Origin: Alistipes sp. | GTDB taxonomy: Bacteria > Bacteroidota > Bacteroidia > Bacteroidales > Rikenellaceae | Assembly (NCBI GenBank): GCA_017403125.1 | Contig: JAFQOR010000024.1 | Coordinates: 44,724-108,723 of the forward strand | Direction: 5' to 3' | DNA: 64,000 nucleotides | Notes under the pieces: model-generated | What the model was told of the DNA's origin: nothing | Database searches by the model: none | What the model saw: only the letters and a program-made list of their open reading frames with translations | Made by a program: the position numbers and the translations under genes | In this document: piece after piece, positions 1 through 9,625 of the stretch | Numbering within the stretch: position 1 is the stretch's first letter | Layout of the letters: every line of letters begins with the position of its first letter

Positions 1-45
1 CTTGGATGCTGTAAGATAGGGCGAATGTAGAGTGTCGTCCGATAT

Positions 46-86
46 AAACAAATAACCCAATGCAAGAGATTTTGCGTTGGGTTATT
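46..86 (-). terminator. Hairpin terminator after the MATE gene
   Basis: Perfect 10-bp arms at 51-60 and 77-86, with extra TGCAA/TTGC pairing inside the loop. Read on the minus strand the stem is followed by TTTGTTTAT. It lies 84 bp past the MATE stop codon. It could also end a plus-strand gene lying left of the window; bases 1-45 show no open frame that I can assign. Confidence 0.6.
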
Positions 87-170
87 TCGTATCTGAAAGA
101 TTCGCTATTTTAATCTGTGGCGAGAAGATACTCTGTTTGTTTGTTGCGGCAACCTCGATTTGCCGAAGGG

Positions 171-1532
171 TTATGACCTATTTGCACCTCTTCTGCGGTC
201 GAAGAGTAGCAGTGTAACGATTACGAGAAGTGTTGCCGCTTCGGTTGCGGGCATTGCAAACCATATCGCCTTGCCTCCGAACATTGCAGGTAGGAGCATG
301 AACGCCGGAATGAGAAATACCAAGCCACGTAAAACGACGAAGAGTGTAGCACGTTGTATGCGCTCTATGCTCTGGTAGTATCCTATGATGGCGACGTTAA
401 GTATGAAGAATACTATGCCCGTGGCATAGATGGGAAAGCCCTCGATAGCTATCTTGGCGGCAGGTGATGCGCTGTCGATAAAGAGCCCGACAAGTAGCGT
501 GGGGGCAAAGAGGAACATCAATGCCACTGCGGCACCACAAACAAATGATGTGTATAGAAGCAGACGTCGTACGTGCGCTACGTTCTTCCATCGTTGTATG
601 CCGTAGTTGTAGCTTATGATGGGCTGCGCCGATTGTGCTATGGCATTACCCACCATAAAGAAGAAGGGTGTGTAGTAGCATGCGATTCCGAAGGCTCCTA
701 CACCGTCGTTGCCGAGGTAGCGCATAAAGATAACGTTACCCATATATATGAGTATGGCAAGCGATAACTCTCCCATAAGCGACGATACGCCTATGCGGCA
801 CTGATAGCCAATGTTTCGTAGCGATAGACGTAGGCTTTTTTGGCTGAATTTAGGCATCTCGATGCGCAGCGTTTGCGCGCGCGAAAGGATGTAGTATAGA
901 GCCATGATGCCGCCCAATACCATGCACATCGATGTAGCTATGGCAGCACCCTTAACACCCATACCAAACGGGAAGATGAAGACGTAGTCGAGTATGGCAT
1001 TGAGTACGGCGGGTATGATGTTGCACCACATGGCATAGCGAGGAGCTCCGTCGAGACGTATTACAAAGAGTCCTATCATGCTGAACATCTCGAATATAAA
1101 TCCGGGGATAAGCCACAACATGTAATCCACTACGTCGTCCATAAGTTCTGGCGATGAGCCCAGCGCTTTGGCGGTGAGGTGAGGAAATAGTAGCATCCAT
1201 AGGCATATCATTGAGGCTACGATGGTTGCAAAACATAGCGACTGTGTGATGTTCAAACGTGCAACCTTCGGTTTGTGTTGGGCGAGGTGTATCGATGCTA
1301 CTACCGAACAACCAATGCCGAGCATAAGTCCCAAGCCCGACATAATCTGATATATGGGCACTACGATGTTTACTGCCGCCACTCCGTATGGCCCTACGCC
1401 ATGACCCACGATGATTCCGTCGATAGCCGTCATAGCCGACATCGATAGTGTGCCAAGGAGTGTCGGTATGAGCATTTGACGGAAGAGTTTAGCTACGTTG
1501 CCATTTTCAAAATCTATCTTATCGCGTTGCAT
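171..1532 (-). CDS. MATE family multidrug/cation exporter
   Basis: An inner-membrane exporter of about 453 residues that would swap Na+ or H+ for toxic compounds or metabolites. The protein is a chain of roughly twelve hydrophobic segments in two similar halves, with the family-type N-terminal pattern of a short charged stretch (KLFRQMLIPTLLG) running into the first helix and a conserved G..VDGIIVG-like stretch (AIDGIIVGHGVG). The frame is open back to 1655, but the ATG at 1532 fits the family start and lies downstream of the TATCTTTG box at 1570-1577, so the longer form would begin before the likely transcription start. It is transcribed divergently from maf. The substrate cannot be told from sequence. 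Confidence 0.9.
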   Translation of the reverse strand: MQRDKIDFENGNVAKLFRQMLIPTLLGTLSMSAMTAIDGIIVGHGVGPYGVAAVNIVVPIYQIMSGLGLMLGIGCSVVASIHLAQHKPKVARLNITQSLCFATIVASMICLWMLLFPHLTAKALGSSPELMDDVVDYMLWLIPGFIFEMFSMIGLFVIRLDGAPRYAMWCNIIPAVLNAILDYVFIFPFGMGVKGAAIATSMCMVLGGIMALYYILSRAQTLRIEMPKFSQKSLRLSLRNIGYQCRIGVSSLMGELSLAILIYMGNVIFMRYLGNDGVGAFGIACYYTPFFFMVGNAIAQSAQPIISYNYGIQRWKNVAHVRRLLLYTSFVCGAAVALMFLFAPTLLVGLFIDSASPAAKIAIEGFPIYATGIVFFILNVAIIGYYQSIERIQRATLFVVLRGLVFLIPAFMLLPAMFGGKAIWFAMPATEAATLLVIVTLLLFDRRRGANRS

Positions 1533-1569
1533 GTAAAACCTATTGTTGGTATAGCGTCTAATTTCTGCA

Positions 1570-1577
1570 CAAAGATA
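1570..1577 (-). promoter_or_regulatory. -7 box of the MATE promoter
   Basis: Minus-strand TATCTTTG, a perfect match to the Bacteroidota -7 consensus TAnnTTTG, 38 bp before the ATG at 1532. I see no clear TTTG at the -33 spacing, so only the -7 element is well supported. Confidence 0.5.
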
Positions 1578-1630
1578 GGAATAATACCTAATAATAGTAT
1601 GTTGGGATGTGAGGTTACGATAATTTTCGT

Positions 1631-1638
1631 TATCTTTG
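1631..1638 (+). promoter_or_regulatory. -7 box of the maf promoter
   Basis: Plus-strand TATCTTTG, 33 bp before the maf ATG. It faces away from the MATE box about 55 bp to the left, giving a divergent promoter pair. No good -33 TTTG is seen at the usual distance. Confidence 0.5.
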
Positions 1639-1671
1639 TAGGGTGAACATACCAATCTACGAGGACTACAT

Positions 1672-2289
1672 ATGTTGTTACACGAAAAGTTGCGAAGTTT
1701 TGATATAATTCTTGCCTCGGCATCGCCACGTCGTCGCGAGTTATTGCGCGAGGCGGGTATAGAGTATCGTTTAGCTCCTAAATTCGAGTGCGACGAGATA
1801 TATCCCCCAACGCTTTCGTGTGAGGATGTCGCCCTCTTCCTCTCGGCATTGAAGAGCCATGCCTATCCCTATGCACTTGCCCCCGGCGAGCTGCTTATCA
1901 CGGCAGATACTACGGTACTCCTCGATGGTGAGGTGCTGGGTAAGCCCCACGATGAGGCGGAGGCGTGTGAGATGTTGCGTCGTCTATCGGGACGCGAACA
2001 TAGCGTTATTACGGGTGTTACGCTGCGTAGCTTCGAGCGCGAGAGGTCATTCGCGGCGGGAAGCAAGGTGCGTTTTGCGGCATTGACCGACGAGCAGATA
2101 GAGCACTACGTATCGCATTTCAAGCCTATGGATAAGGCGGGAGCCTACGGCATACAGGAGTGGATAGGCTATGTGGGTATCGAGTCTATCGAGGGGTCGT
2201 TCTACAATGTTATGGGTCTGCCTGTGCAGCGTCTGTGTCGTGAGTTGGAGTGTTTTGTTGAAGCACTGCCCGAGTGTAGGTTGGGATAA
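1672..2289 (+). CDS. maf: Maf-like nucleoside triphosphate pyrophosphatase
   Basis: A cytosolic house-cleaning enzyme that hydrolyses non-canonical or m5/dTTP-UTP-type nucleotides to the monophosphate and pyrophosphate. Family hallmarks are near the N-terminus: ILASASPRRRELL (residues about 12-24), the substrate loop signature of Maf/YhdE proteins. Further on come TADTTV, LGKP and the DKAGAYGIQ motif (about residue 155), which carries the catalytic Asp. The length of 205 residues is normal (about 190-210). The gene is only 31 bp upstream of the S46 peptidase and both are probably read from the TATCTTTG box at 1631. Assignment to Maf is firm; which nucleotide is preferred is not clear. Confidence 0.93.
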   Translation: MLLHEKLRSFDIILASASPRRRELLREAGIEYRLAPKFECDEIYPPTLSCEDVALFLSALKSHAYPYALAPGELLITADTTVLLDGEVLGKPHDEAEACEMLRRLSGREHSVITGVTLRSFERERSFAAGSKVRFAALTDEQIEHYVSHFKPMDKAGAYGIQEWIGYVGIESIEGSFYNVMGLPVQRLCRELECFVEALPECRLG

Positions 2290-2320
2290 GAGTATAATAA
2301 AGATAACCTAAAACTGATTT

Positions 2321-4348
2321 ATGAAAAGGAGTTTACTTATTGTCGCTCTGCTCTTTGCAACGACATTCTCGGCTGTTGCCGACAAGGGTATGTGGCTGCC
2401 CTCGTTAATATCGTCACGCATCAAGGATATGAAGTCGAAGGGATTCAAGCTTTCGGCAGAGGATATCTACTCTATCAATAAGGCGTCGTTGAAGGATGCC
2501 GTTGTGCTCTTCGATGGCGGATGCACCGGCGAGATTGTCTCTAATCGTGGTCTGCTTCTTACGAACCATCACTGTGGTTACGATGCTATACAGGCATTGT
2601 CGAGTGTCGAGCACGACTATCTTACCGATGGTTTCTGGGCTATGTCAAATGACGAGGAGCTCTACTGCCCCGGCCTGAAGGTCCATATTTTGGTGCGCAT
2701 GGAGGATGTTACTGCGCGTCTTGCCGCGGGTGAGACCAAAGCCGACATCATCGCCAAGGCCGAGAGTGAAGGTGTAGGCTTCCACGCTACGGTTGAGTCG
2801 ATGTATTATGGCAATGAGGCATATCTCTTTATCTATCGTGAGTTTCAGGACGTACGTCTCGTAGGCACACCGCCCTCGGCTATCGGTAAGTTTGGCTCCG
2901 ATAATGACAACTGGATTTGGCCTCGTCACACAGGCGACTTCTCGGTGTTCCGTATCTACGCTAATGCCAACAACGAGCCTGCGGAGTATAGTGCCGATAA
3001 TCGTCCCTATACTCCGGCACGTCACTTCAAAATTTCGACAAAGGGTGTTAAAGAGGGTGACTTTACCATGATTTATGGTTTCCCCGGCAATACGCAGGAG
3101 TATATTACCTCCGACGCTGTGGCGTATGTTGCCAAGGTTTCGGATCCTGCGAAGATCGATCTGCGTACCCAGCGCCTCAATATCATTGGTGCGGCACAGG
3201 CGACATCACCCCAGATTCGTTTGCAGTATGCAGCCAAGCATGCCAACATAGCCAACGCATGGAAGAAGTGGCAAGGTGAGGTGCTTGGTATAAATCGCTT
3301 GGGAACGTTCGAAAAGAAACTCGACTACGAGCGTCGCTTCCGCGAGGAGAACCCCGATAAGGCGTATATCCTTGACTCGTTGGAGGCTGCCTATGGTGTG
3401 AATATCGAGCACTACTTCAACTACGAGCTCTACAACGAGACACTACGCGGCATAGAGTTGCAACAACCCGTTAAGTTGCTACTAAACGCAAAACTCGACG
3501 ACGAGAGTCGTCAGGCAGCCGCCGAACTCTTCTACAAGGATTTCAATAAGGAGGTTGATAGAGAACTTGCGCACGTGCTTCTCGACGCATTCATCAAGTA
3601 CAGCACACTGCCTGCCAAGGAGCTTCGTGCTTTGGTTGAGAGGCATGGCGGTGTTGAGACTTACGTAGATTGGCTCTATGACAACAGTCGCTTTACATCA
3701 CTCGATGGCTTCACGCTCTCTGGCTGGGAAGAGGATCCGTTGGTAGAGTTTGTTGGACTTGTGCAGAACGAGGTAGAGAGCAATGTCCGTGGCTATGCCT
3801 ATCGTAATTTGAGCAATATTCCCGATATCGAGCGCTGGTATCGCCCCTATGTTAAGGCGTTGATGGAGTGGGATAAGCAGCGCGCCTTCTTCCCCGATGC
3901 TAATCTCACGTTGCGCGTTGCTTATGGCAAGGTTGCGGGTTATGAGTATGCCGATGGTGAATACCACTTGCCGCAGACTACCATCGAGGGTATTATGGAG
4001 AAGGATAACCCCGAAATCTATGATTACAACATCCCGCAGCGTCTGCGCGATGTATATGCCGCGAAGGATTATGGTCGTTGGGGTATTACTATGAATGGCA
4101 AGGTGACTGTTCCCGTGTGCTTTATCGCCACGAACCACACTACGGGTGGTAACTCCGGGTCGCCCGTGCTTAATGGACGTGGTGAGCTTATCGGTATCAA
4201 CTTTGACCGTACATGGCTCTCTACCATGAGCGACATCGAATTTGACGAGACTCTCTGTCGCAACATCATCTGCGATATTCGCTATGTCTTGTTTGTTATC
4301 GACAAGGTTGGTGGGGCGTCGTGGTTATTTGAGGAGATGAGTCTCTAA
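2321..4348 (+). CDS. S46 family dipeptidyl-peptidase, DPP11-like (Asp/Glu-specific)
   Basis: A secreted serine exopeptidase that removes dipeptides from oligopeptides in the periplasm. Residues 1-20 form a signal peptide ending at AVA-DK. The chymotrypsin-like triad is visible as His84 (TNHHCGY), Asp206 (RHTGDFS) and Ser612 (GGNSGSP). The residue 18 positions after the serine, which sets S1 specificity in this family, is Arg630 (INFDRTW). In Porphyromonas gingivalis DPP11 this position is Arg673 and gives Asp/Glu preference, while DPP7 has Gly there. At 675 residues it is somewhat shorter than the 700-720 usual in the family, but the ends look intact. It likely shares a transcript with maf. 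Confidence 0.92.
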   Translation: MKRSLLIVALLFATTFSAVADKGMWLPSLISSRIKDMKSKGFKLSAEDIYSINKASLKDAVVLFDGGCTGEIVSNRGLLLTNHHCGYDAIQALSSVEHDYLTDGFWAMSNDEELYCPGLKVHILVRMEDVTARLAAGETKADIIAKAESEGVGFHATVESMYYGNEAYLFIYREFQDVRLVGTPPSAIGKFGSDNDNWIWPRHTGDFSVFRIYANANNEPAEYSADNRPYTPARHFKISTKGVKEGDFTMIYGFPGNTQEYITSDAVAYVAKVSDPAKIDLRTQRLNIIGAAQATSPQIRLQYAAKHANIANAWKKWQGEVLGINRLGTFEKKLDYERRFREENPDKAYILDSLEAAYGVNIEHYFNYELYNETLRGIELQQPVKLLLNAKLDDESRQAAAELFYKDFNKEVDRELAHVLLDAFIKYSTLPAKELRALVERHGGVETYVDWLYDNSRFTSLDGFTLSGWEEDPLVEFVGLVQNEVESNVRGYAYRNLSNIPDIERWYRPYVKALMEWDKQRAFFPDANLTLRVAYGKVAGYEYADGEYHLPQTTIEGIMEKDNPEIYDYNIPQRLRDVYAAKDYGRWGITMNGKVTVPVCFIATNHTTGGNSGSPVLNGRGELIGINFDRTWLSTMSDIEFDETLCRNIICDIRYVLFVIDKVGGASWLFEEMSL

Positions 4349-4361
4349 ATAATAAGTGACT

Positions 4362-4632
4362 ATAAAGGTGAACTGCTGCGTTACGCTCGTTCTCGAAATC
4401 CTCATTTACATCAAGTAAACTGCGGTTTCTCGAACTTCGCAAGCCTTGCATTTCATCCTTTATAGTCACTTATTTTTTTCGAGGCATAAAGGAGAACTGC
4501 TGCGTTATGCTCGTTCTCGAAATCCTCATTTACGCCAAGTAAACTGCGGTTTCTCGAACTTCGCAAGCCTTGCATTTCATCCTTTATAGTCACTTATTTT
4601 TTGTCGAGGCATAAGGGCAAACTGTTGCGTTA
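4362..4632. repeat. Tandem ~124-bp intergenic repeat with palindromic ends
   Basis: Two near-identical units start at 4362 and 4486 (period 124), and a third, truncated start lies at about 4611. A perfect 18-bp inverted repeat flanks the first unit (4351-4368 against 4457-4474, AATAAGTGACTATAAAGG), and the CCTTTATAGTCACTTATT arm recurs at about 4581-4598. The units contain no convincing ORF. They sit between the convergent S46 peptidase and GAF-domain genes. A diverged piece of the same element occurs at 30813-30852. Confidence 0.85.
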
Positions 4633-4661
4633 GGCCTCTCTATTTGAGAGTTTAATGAGTA

Positions 4662-4713
4662 TAGGGAGATTAGGGAATTTAGTGAACAATGCACACTATC
4701 CCTAATCTCCCTA
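4662..4713. repeat. 15-bp inverted repeat (TAGGGAG-type hairpin)
   Basis: TAGGGAGATTAGGGA at 4662-4676 pairs perfectly with 4699-4713, with a 22-nt loop. It lies between convergent genes and could act as a bidirectional terminator, although no T-run follows. A C9 tract follows at 4737-4745. A related hairpin lies at 48271-48313. Confidence 0.7.
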
Positions 4714-4766
4714 ACTTATTTAACCTCTCAACTTTACCCCCCCCCGCTCGACCTAAAAGCTTTATT

Positions 4767-5237
4767 CTACGACATGAGTGCTGCAATATGTTCGAGCCAC
4801 TCACGGTCAATGTCATCGAACGTGGCGAGGTTATCGCTATCGATATCCAGCACGCCGATAATCTCGTTGTTGCGCCATACAGGAACAACAATCTCGCTAC
4901 GTGACAGGCTGCTGCATGCTATATGTCCCTCGAACTGCTCGACGTCGGCGACTACCTGTGTGCATCTTTCGCGCCACGCCGTGCCGCAAACACCCTTGCC
5001 ATAGCCTATGCGGCAGCATGCGGGAGGCCCTTGGAATGGACCGAGGACAAGCTCTTCGCCTTTGACACGATAGAATCCCGTCCACCAAAAGCCAAATGTG
5101 TGGTGCAGCATTGACGATATGTTTGCCATGTTGGCAATGTCGTCTCTCTCATCTTCTACAAGTGATGCTATCTGGCGATACAGTAGCTCGTATCGTTCGC
5201 GTTTGGTTGTGGCGTTAATATCCTGATATTCAAACAT
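4767..5237 (-). CDS. msrC: GAF-domain free methionine-(R)-sulfoxide reductase
   Basis: Reduces free L-methionine-(R)-sulfoxide in the cytosol using thioredoxin-type electrons (fRMsr). The 156-residue GAF domain has the family core LGPFQGPPAC, KGVCGTA and GHIAC...SRSEIVVPV, giving the three conserved cysteines at about residues 74/75, 84 and 108, and the closing GVLDIDSD. The position after GHIAC, usually Asp, is Ser here. The start at 5237 (MFEYQDIN) matches family length; a longer frame reaches 5306, but its extra residues are not family-like. It is convergent with the S46 peptidase and downstream of, though possibly separate from, the mutAB genes. Confidence 0.9.
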   Translation of the reverse strand: MFEYQDINATTKRERYELLYRQIASLVEDERDDIANMANISSMLHHTFGFWWTGFYRVKGEELVLGPFQGPPACCRIGYGKGVCGTAWRERCTQVVADVEQFEGHIACSSLSRSEIVVPVWRNNEIIGVLDIDSDNLATFDDIDREWLEHIAALMS

Positions 5238-5326
5238 AATACATTGCTGTTTATGTAATAAATAAGGGGATGTGCGGCAGTATAGCCGAACATCCCCTTT
5301 GAACAAATTATCGCTCTATCAATAGA

Positions 5327-7456
5327 TTACTCCGAGATAATCTCCATAATCTTGATAGCGGCAGTTGCAACCGGAGTACCGGGGCCGAAGATAGCCGCAG
5401 CACCATCCTGATACAACTCCTCGTAGTCCTGTGCGGGGATAACACCACCGACAACTACCACGATATCCTCTCTACCGAGCTTCTTCAACTCGGCGATAAT
5501 CTGGGGAACAAGGGTGAGGTGACCGGCAGCAAGTGACGATACGCCTACAACGTGTACGTCGTTCTCGACAGCCTGCTTTGCAGCCTCCTCCGGAGTCTGG
5601 AACAAAGGACCCATATCCACGTCGAAGCCTATGTCGGCATAACCCGTAGCAACAACCTTGGCACCACGGTCGTGGCCGTCCTGACCCAACTTGGCAATCA
5701 TGATACGGGGCTGACGGCCCTCCTTCTTTGCAAAGTCAGCACACATCTGCTTTGCCTTATCGAATGCTGAATCTGATTTCACCTCTGCTGAATATACACC
5801 TGAATTCAAACGAATAACTGCCTTGTAGCGACCTACGATCTTCTCGCAGGCATCAGAGATTTCGCCCAACGATGCACGTACCTTTGCGGCCTCAACAGCC
5901 AATGCGAGAAGGTTACCCTCGCCGGTGCGTACGCACTCGGTGATAGCATCCAATGCACGCTGTACGGCAGCGTTGTCGCGGTTGGCGCGGAGCTCCTGCA
6001 AACGCTTAACCTGGCTCTCGCGAACTGCGGTGTTGTCCACTGCGAGGATGTCGATAGGAGCCTCTTTCTCCAAACGGTAGCGGTTTACGCCGATGATAGT
6101 TTCAACACCAGAGTCGATGCGAGCCTGCTTACGTGCAGCTGCCTCCTCGATGCGGAGCTTGGGAATACCTGTCTCGATAGCCTTTGCCATACCGCCCAAC
6201 TCCTCAATCTCCTGGATGTGCTCCCATGCCTTGTGAGCAATCTCGTTGGTCAATGACTCAACGTAGTATGAGCCTGCCCATGGATCTGCCGAACGGCATA
6301 CGTTGGTCTCCTCCTGAATATAGATCTGGGTGTTACGTGCGATACGTGCCGAGAAGTCGGTAGGAAGCGCAATGGCCTCATCCAGTGCGTTGGTGTGCAA
6401 CGACTGTGTGTGACCCAAAGCTGCACCCATAGCCTCGATAGCCGTACGTGCTACGTTATTAAACGGATCCTGCTCGGTAAGTGACCAACCAGAGGTCTGT
6501 GAGTGGGTACGTAGTGCCAACGACTTGGGGTTCTTGGGCTCGAACTGCTTAACAATCTTTGCCCAAAGCAGACGTGCGGCACGCATCTTGGCAATCTCCA
6601 TGAAGTGGTTCATGCCGATAGCCCAGAAGAATGACAAGCGAGGTGCAAAGGCATCAATCGACATGCCGGCATTGATACCTGCACGCAGATACTCCAAACC
6701 ATCTGCCAAGGTGTAAGCCAACTCGATGTCGGCGGTGGCACCAGCCTCCTGCATGTGGTATCCCGAGATAGAGATAGAGTTGAACTTGGGCATGTTCTTC
6801 GAGGTGTACTCAAAGATGTCGGCGATAATCTTCATCGAGAACTCGGGCGGATAGATATAGGTGTTACGCACCATGAACTCCTTCAAGATATCGTTCTGGA
6901 TGGTACCTGCCAACTGGTCAAGTGTACAACCCTGCTCCAAGCCGGCAACAATGTAGAATGCCAATACGGGAAGTACGGCACCATTCATTGTCATAGATAC
7001 CGACATCTGGTCCAACGGAATACCGTTGAACAGCACCTTCATATCCTCAACCGAGCATATAGATACACCCGCCTTACCTACGTCACCAACTACACGGGGG
7101 TGGTCGGCGTCGTAGCCACGGTGTGTTGCAAGGTCGAAGGCAACAGAAAGGCCCTTCTGACCGGCTGCAAGGTTACGGCGATAGAATGCGTTAGACTCCT
7201 CGGCAGTAGAGAAACCTGCATACTGACGAATGGTCCAGGGACGCATTACATACATTGTTGAGTAGGGACCGCGCAAGAAGGGAGCGATACCTGCTGCATA
7301 GTTAAGATGCTCCATGCCTTCGAGGTCGGCTGCGGTGTAGTTCTCCTTAACGGGAATGCGCTCGGCAGTCAACCAATCCTCTTTGGGAGCGGTCTTCGTG
7401 GCGCAGCACTCTGCGGCTGCTGCCTTATATTCTAAGTCTGAAAATTTTGCTCTCAT
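5327..7456 (-). CDS. mutB: Methylmalonyl-CoA mutase, large (catalytic) subunit
   Basis: Interconverts succinyl-CoA and (R)-methylmalonyl-CoA with adenosylcobalamin in the propionate/succinate branch of Bacteroidales fermentation. The N-terminal TIM barrel (to about residue 540) has [11 protein letters not shown] and [13 protein letters not shown]. The C-terminal B12 domain has the base-off motif DGHDRG (Asp593, His595, Gly598), followed by GVSSLAAGH and VVVVGGVIP. Length 709 is standard. It follows mutA by 12 bp and is almost certainly cotranscribed from the promoter at 9472-9503. No MeaB-type chaperone or epimerase gene is adjacent. Confidence 0.97.
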   Translation of the reverse strand: MRAKFSDLEYKAAAAECCATKTAPKEDWLTAERIPVKENYTAADLEGMEHLNYAAGIAPFLRGPYSTMYVMRPWTIRQYAGFSTAEESNAFYRRNLAAGQKGLSVAFDLATHRGYDADHPRVVGDVGKAGVSICSVEDMKVLFNGIPLDQMSVSMTMNGAVLPVLAFYIVAGLEQGCTLDQLAGTIQNDILKEFMVRNTYIYPPEFSMKIIADIFEYTSKNMPKFNSISISGYHMQEAGATADIELAYTLADGLEYLRAGINAGMSIDAFAPRLSFFWAIGMNHFMEIAKMRAARLLWAKIVKQFEPKNPKSLALRTHSQTSGWSLTEQDPFNNVARTAIEAMGAALGHTQSLHTNALDEAIALPTDFSARIARNTQIYIQEETNVCRSADPWAGSYYVESLTNEIAHKAWEHIQEIEELGGMAKAIETGIPKLRIEEAAARKQARIDSGVETIIGVNRYRLEKEAPIDILAVDNTAVRESQVKRLQELRANRDNAAVQRALDAITECVRTGEGNLLALAVEAAKVRASLGEISDACEKIVGRYKAVIRLNSGVYSAEVKSDSAFDKAKQMCADFAKKEGRQPRIMIAKLGQDGHDRGAKVVATGYADIGFDVDMGPLFQTPEEAAKQAVENDVHVVGVSSLAAGHLTLVPQIIAELKKLGREDIVVVVGGVIPAQDYEELYQDGAAAIFGPGTPVATAAIKIMEIISE

Positions 7457-7468
7457 TGTCGTAACTGA

Positions 7469-9319
7469 TTAGATGCCTAACTTCTTTAAGTAATCCTTCA
7501 ATGTCTCCAAAACATTGCTCTTCACATTGATGAAGTTGCTAATGCCCTGTGCCTCCAACTCGGGAGCGCATGCGGGAGCACCTGCAACAACCAAGATAGC
7601 CTTGTCGCCGAGCAACTCCTTAACCTTGGGAGCTACGGTTGCGTAGTCATCGTCAGATGCACATACAACAACTATCTCTGCCTTCGATGCCACAGCTGCC
7701 TCTACGCCCTCCTCAACCGACTTGAAGAATGTGTTATCCTCAACGCGGATACCGGCGCATGCGAAGAAGTTACATGAGAACTGTGCGCGAGCACGTGCCA
7801 TACCCAAAGTGCCACATGTGAGCATGAATGCCTTGGGCGTCTTGCCCGAACGATCAACCTTCAAGCGCATATCCTCGAATGCCATAGCGCCACGGTAGGG
7901 TACCAATACGTTACCCTCCTGTGCCTTGCGTGTAACGGCACACTCGCAGATATTCTTGTCGGCAACCTCCGTAAAGTTGGGATACTGGTTAGCACCCAAG
8001 AGAATAAGACGACGTGTTGCGATGCTCTTATCTTTTGCTGCTGCCGAAGCCTTAACGCGCTCTACGATGAAGCCCTCGCGGAAAGCAGCGATGTAACCGC
8101 CCTTATCCTCAATCTCGCGGAAGAGGGCCCATGCCTCCGATGCGATGCTCTTCGTGAGCGACTCGATGTAGTATGCACCACCGGCAGGGTCGATAACCTG
8201 GTCGAAATGTGACTCATGCTTCAAGAGAAGCTGTGCATTGCGAGCGATGCGCTTCGAGAACTCGGTGGGAGCCTCAAATGCGTAGTCGAAGGGCAATACC
8301 TCCAATGAGTGTACGCCGGCAATAGCTGCCGACATAGCCTCGGTTGTGCCACGCAACATGTTCACATAGGGATCGTAAACTGTCTGGTTCCATGTCGATG
8401 TTACTGCGTGTGCAATCATCTTGCATGAGCAGTTCTTCTCGGGGTTGTAGGCCTTAACGATGTTTGCCCAAAGCATACGTGCTGCACGGAACTTTGCCAT
8501 TTCGAGGAAGTAGTTCGACGTTACGGCAAAAGTGAAGCGTACTTTGCGAGCAACCTCGTCAATTGTAAGACCACGCTCCATGAGCTTTACGAGATACTCG
8601 TGAGCTGCGGCAAGCGTGAAACCGAGCTCCTCGACGATAGTCGAGCCTGCGTTCGAGAATGTAGCACCCGATACGTTTACCATCTTAACACGCTTGTAGT
8701 CTGCCGTAGCTTTGATGAGCTTCGCTATAGTATCGAAGCACTCGTCACCGGTCTTGCAGCAGAAGTCACCCTCGGTCGAGAGATCCTTGATGATGGGGTC
8801 GATGCAGAAGTTAAGACGGAGCTCATCCTTGGGCTGGTCGGCATACTTTGCCAAAACCTTCTCTGCCAAGGCTGCCAAGCCCTTAACGCTCGAACCACAG
8901 AATGTAAGTTCAACGGCTGTGGGCACGATGTCCTTCAACAACGCATCAACATCAACCTCGCAAGCGCATGACTTGCAGAAGCAGAAGCCGAGAGAATCTA
9001 CGCCCGAGTTGAGCAACTTCAATGCCTCCTCGTTAGCGCTCTTTGCGCACTCTACGGCGATAGTCTGGTGAACGCGCCATGTGTTATCCTTCGAGATACC
9101 GCGTACGAAGGGGAATTCACCGGCCTCGGAACCGAGGAAATCAACCTCTGCGAGGTTCTCGGCACGATAGTAGGGACGTACGTTAAATCCCTCTCCGGTC
9201 TTCCATACCAACTTGCGCTCGTAGTCGGCGCCTTTAAGGTCAGTTGTGATGACGGCCTCCCACTGCTCGGTTGTAACCGGTGGGAACTCCGTAAACAACT
9301 TTTCTTTGGTATTAGCCAT
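7469..9319 (-). CDS. mutA: Methylmalonyl-CoA mutase, small subunit
   Basis: Non-catalytic partner of MutB in the alpha-beta heterodimer. At 616 residues it has the mutase barrel fold with conserved pieces such as GVHSLEVLPFD, IDPAGGAYYIESLT and a degenerate C-terminal cobalamin-binding-like domain. The DxHxxG motif is missing, as expected of the small subunit. It is the first gene of the mutAB pair. Of the ~145-nt leader I can say only that it has no recognisable cobalamin riboswitch; the plus strand shows GTTTAAGTG-like repeats near 9328-9355. Confidence 0.96.
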   Translation of the reverse strand: MANTKEKLFTEFPPVTTEQWEAVITTDLKGADYERKLVWKTGEGFNVRPYYRAENLAEVDFLGSEAGEFPFVRGISKDNTWRVHQTIAVECAKSANEEALKLLNSGVDSLGFCFCKSCACEVDVDALLKDIVPTAVELTFCGSSVKGLAALAEKVLAKYADQPKDELRLNFCIDPIIKDLSTEGDFCCKTGDECFDTIAKLIKATADYKRVKMVNVSGATFSNAGSTIVEELGFTLAAAHEYLVKLMERGLTIDEVARKVRFTFAVTSNYFLEMAKFRAARMLWANIVKAYNPEKNCSCKMIAHAVTSTWNQTVYDPYVNMLRGTTEAMSAAIAGVHSLEVLPFDYAFEAPTEFSKRIARNAQLLLKHESHFDQVIDPAGGAYYIESLTKSIASEAWALFREIEDKGGYIAAFREGFIVERVKASAAAKDKSIATRRLILLGANQYPNFTEVADKNICECAVTRKAQEGNVLVPYRGAMAFEDMRLKVDRSGKTPKAFMLTCGTLGMARARAQFSCNFFACAGIRVEDNTFFKSVEEGVEAAVASKAEIVVVCASDDDYATVAPKVKELLGDKAILVVAGAPACAPELEAQGISNFINVKSNVLETLKDYLKKLGI

Positions 9320-9625
9320 AATTGTTTAGAGTTTAAGTGTTTTTAAGTGTTTTAAGTATATGATATTCAATATCTTGTTTGCTGCTGTCTGCTCTATTAT
9401 GCCGATGCGCCAAATGTCTCTGCGGACGTCCAACATGCTCATGTGCGCGCGCAATGCATACTAAAACTCAACAAAGTTACGAATTTACCCCGCGAAAAGC
9501 AAATTTTTTCAAGGCTTTTTCCCACATGAAGCGAGCGCAGGTGATTTTTTTGCAAGCTTTGCATCGCAACTACCACCCTAACCCTAAATTTTACGAATCA
9601 ACTGTTTTTAGCAATTTGCGATACA
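9320..9625 (-). other. Intergenic region: mutAB leader and promoter, end of capsule operon
   Basis: No supported gene. The left part (9320 to about 9465) is the mutAB leader, then comes the mutAB promoter (9472-9503). The right part (about 9510-9625) trails the capsule operon; I see no strong hairpin with a T-run there on the minus strand, so the capsule transcript could in principle run into mutAB. Confidence 0.5.
9472..9503 (-). promoter_or_regulatory. mutAB promoter
   Basis: Minus-strand -7 box TAACTTTG (9472-9479) and -33 box TTTG (9500-9503) separated by 20 bp, the Bacteroidota sigma-ABfr arrangement. The start site would be near 9465, giving a leader of about 145 nt before mutA. Confidence 0.65.

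Noticed and set aside
4362-4632. CRISPR array
   Set aside because: The repeat units are 124 bp and contiguous, without unique spacers, and no cas genes are near.
9320-9470. Cobalamin riboswitch before the B12-dependent mutAB genes
   Set aside because: The leader is short and lacks the conserved B12-box core and the multi-stem layout.
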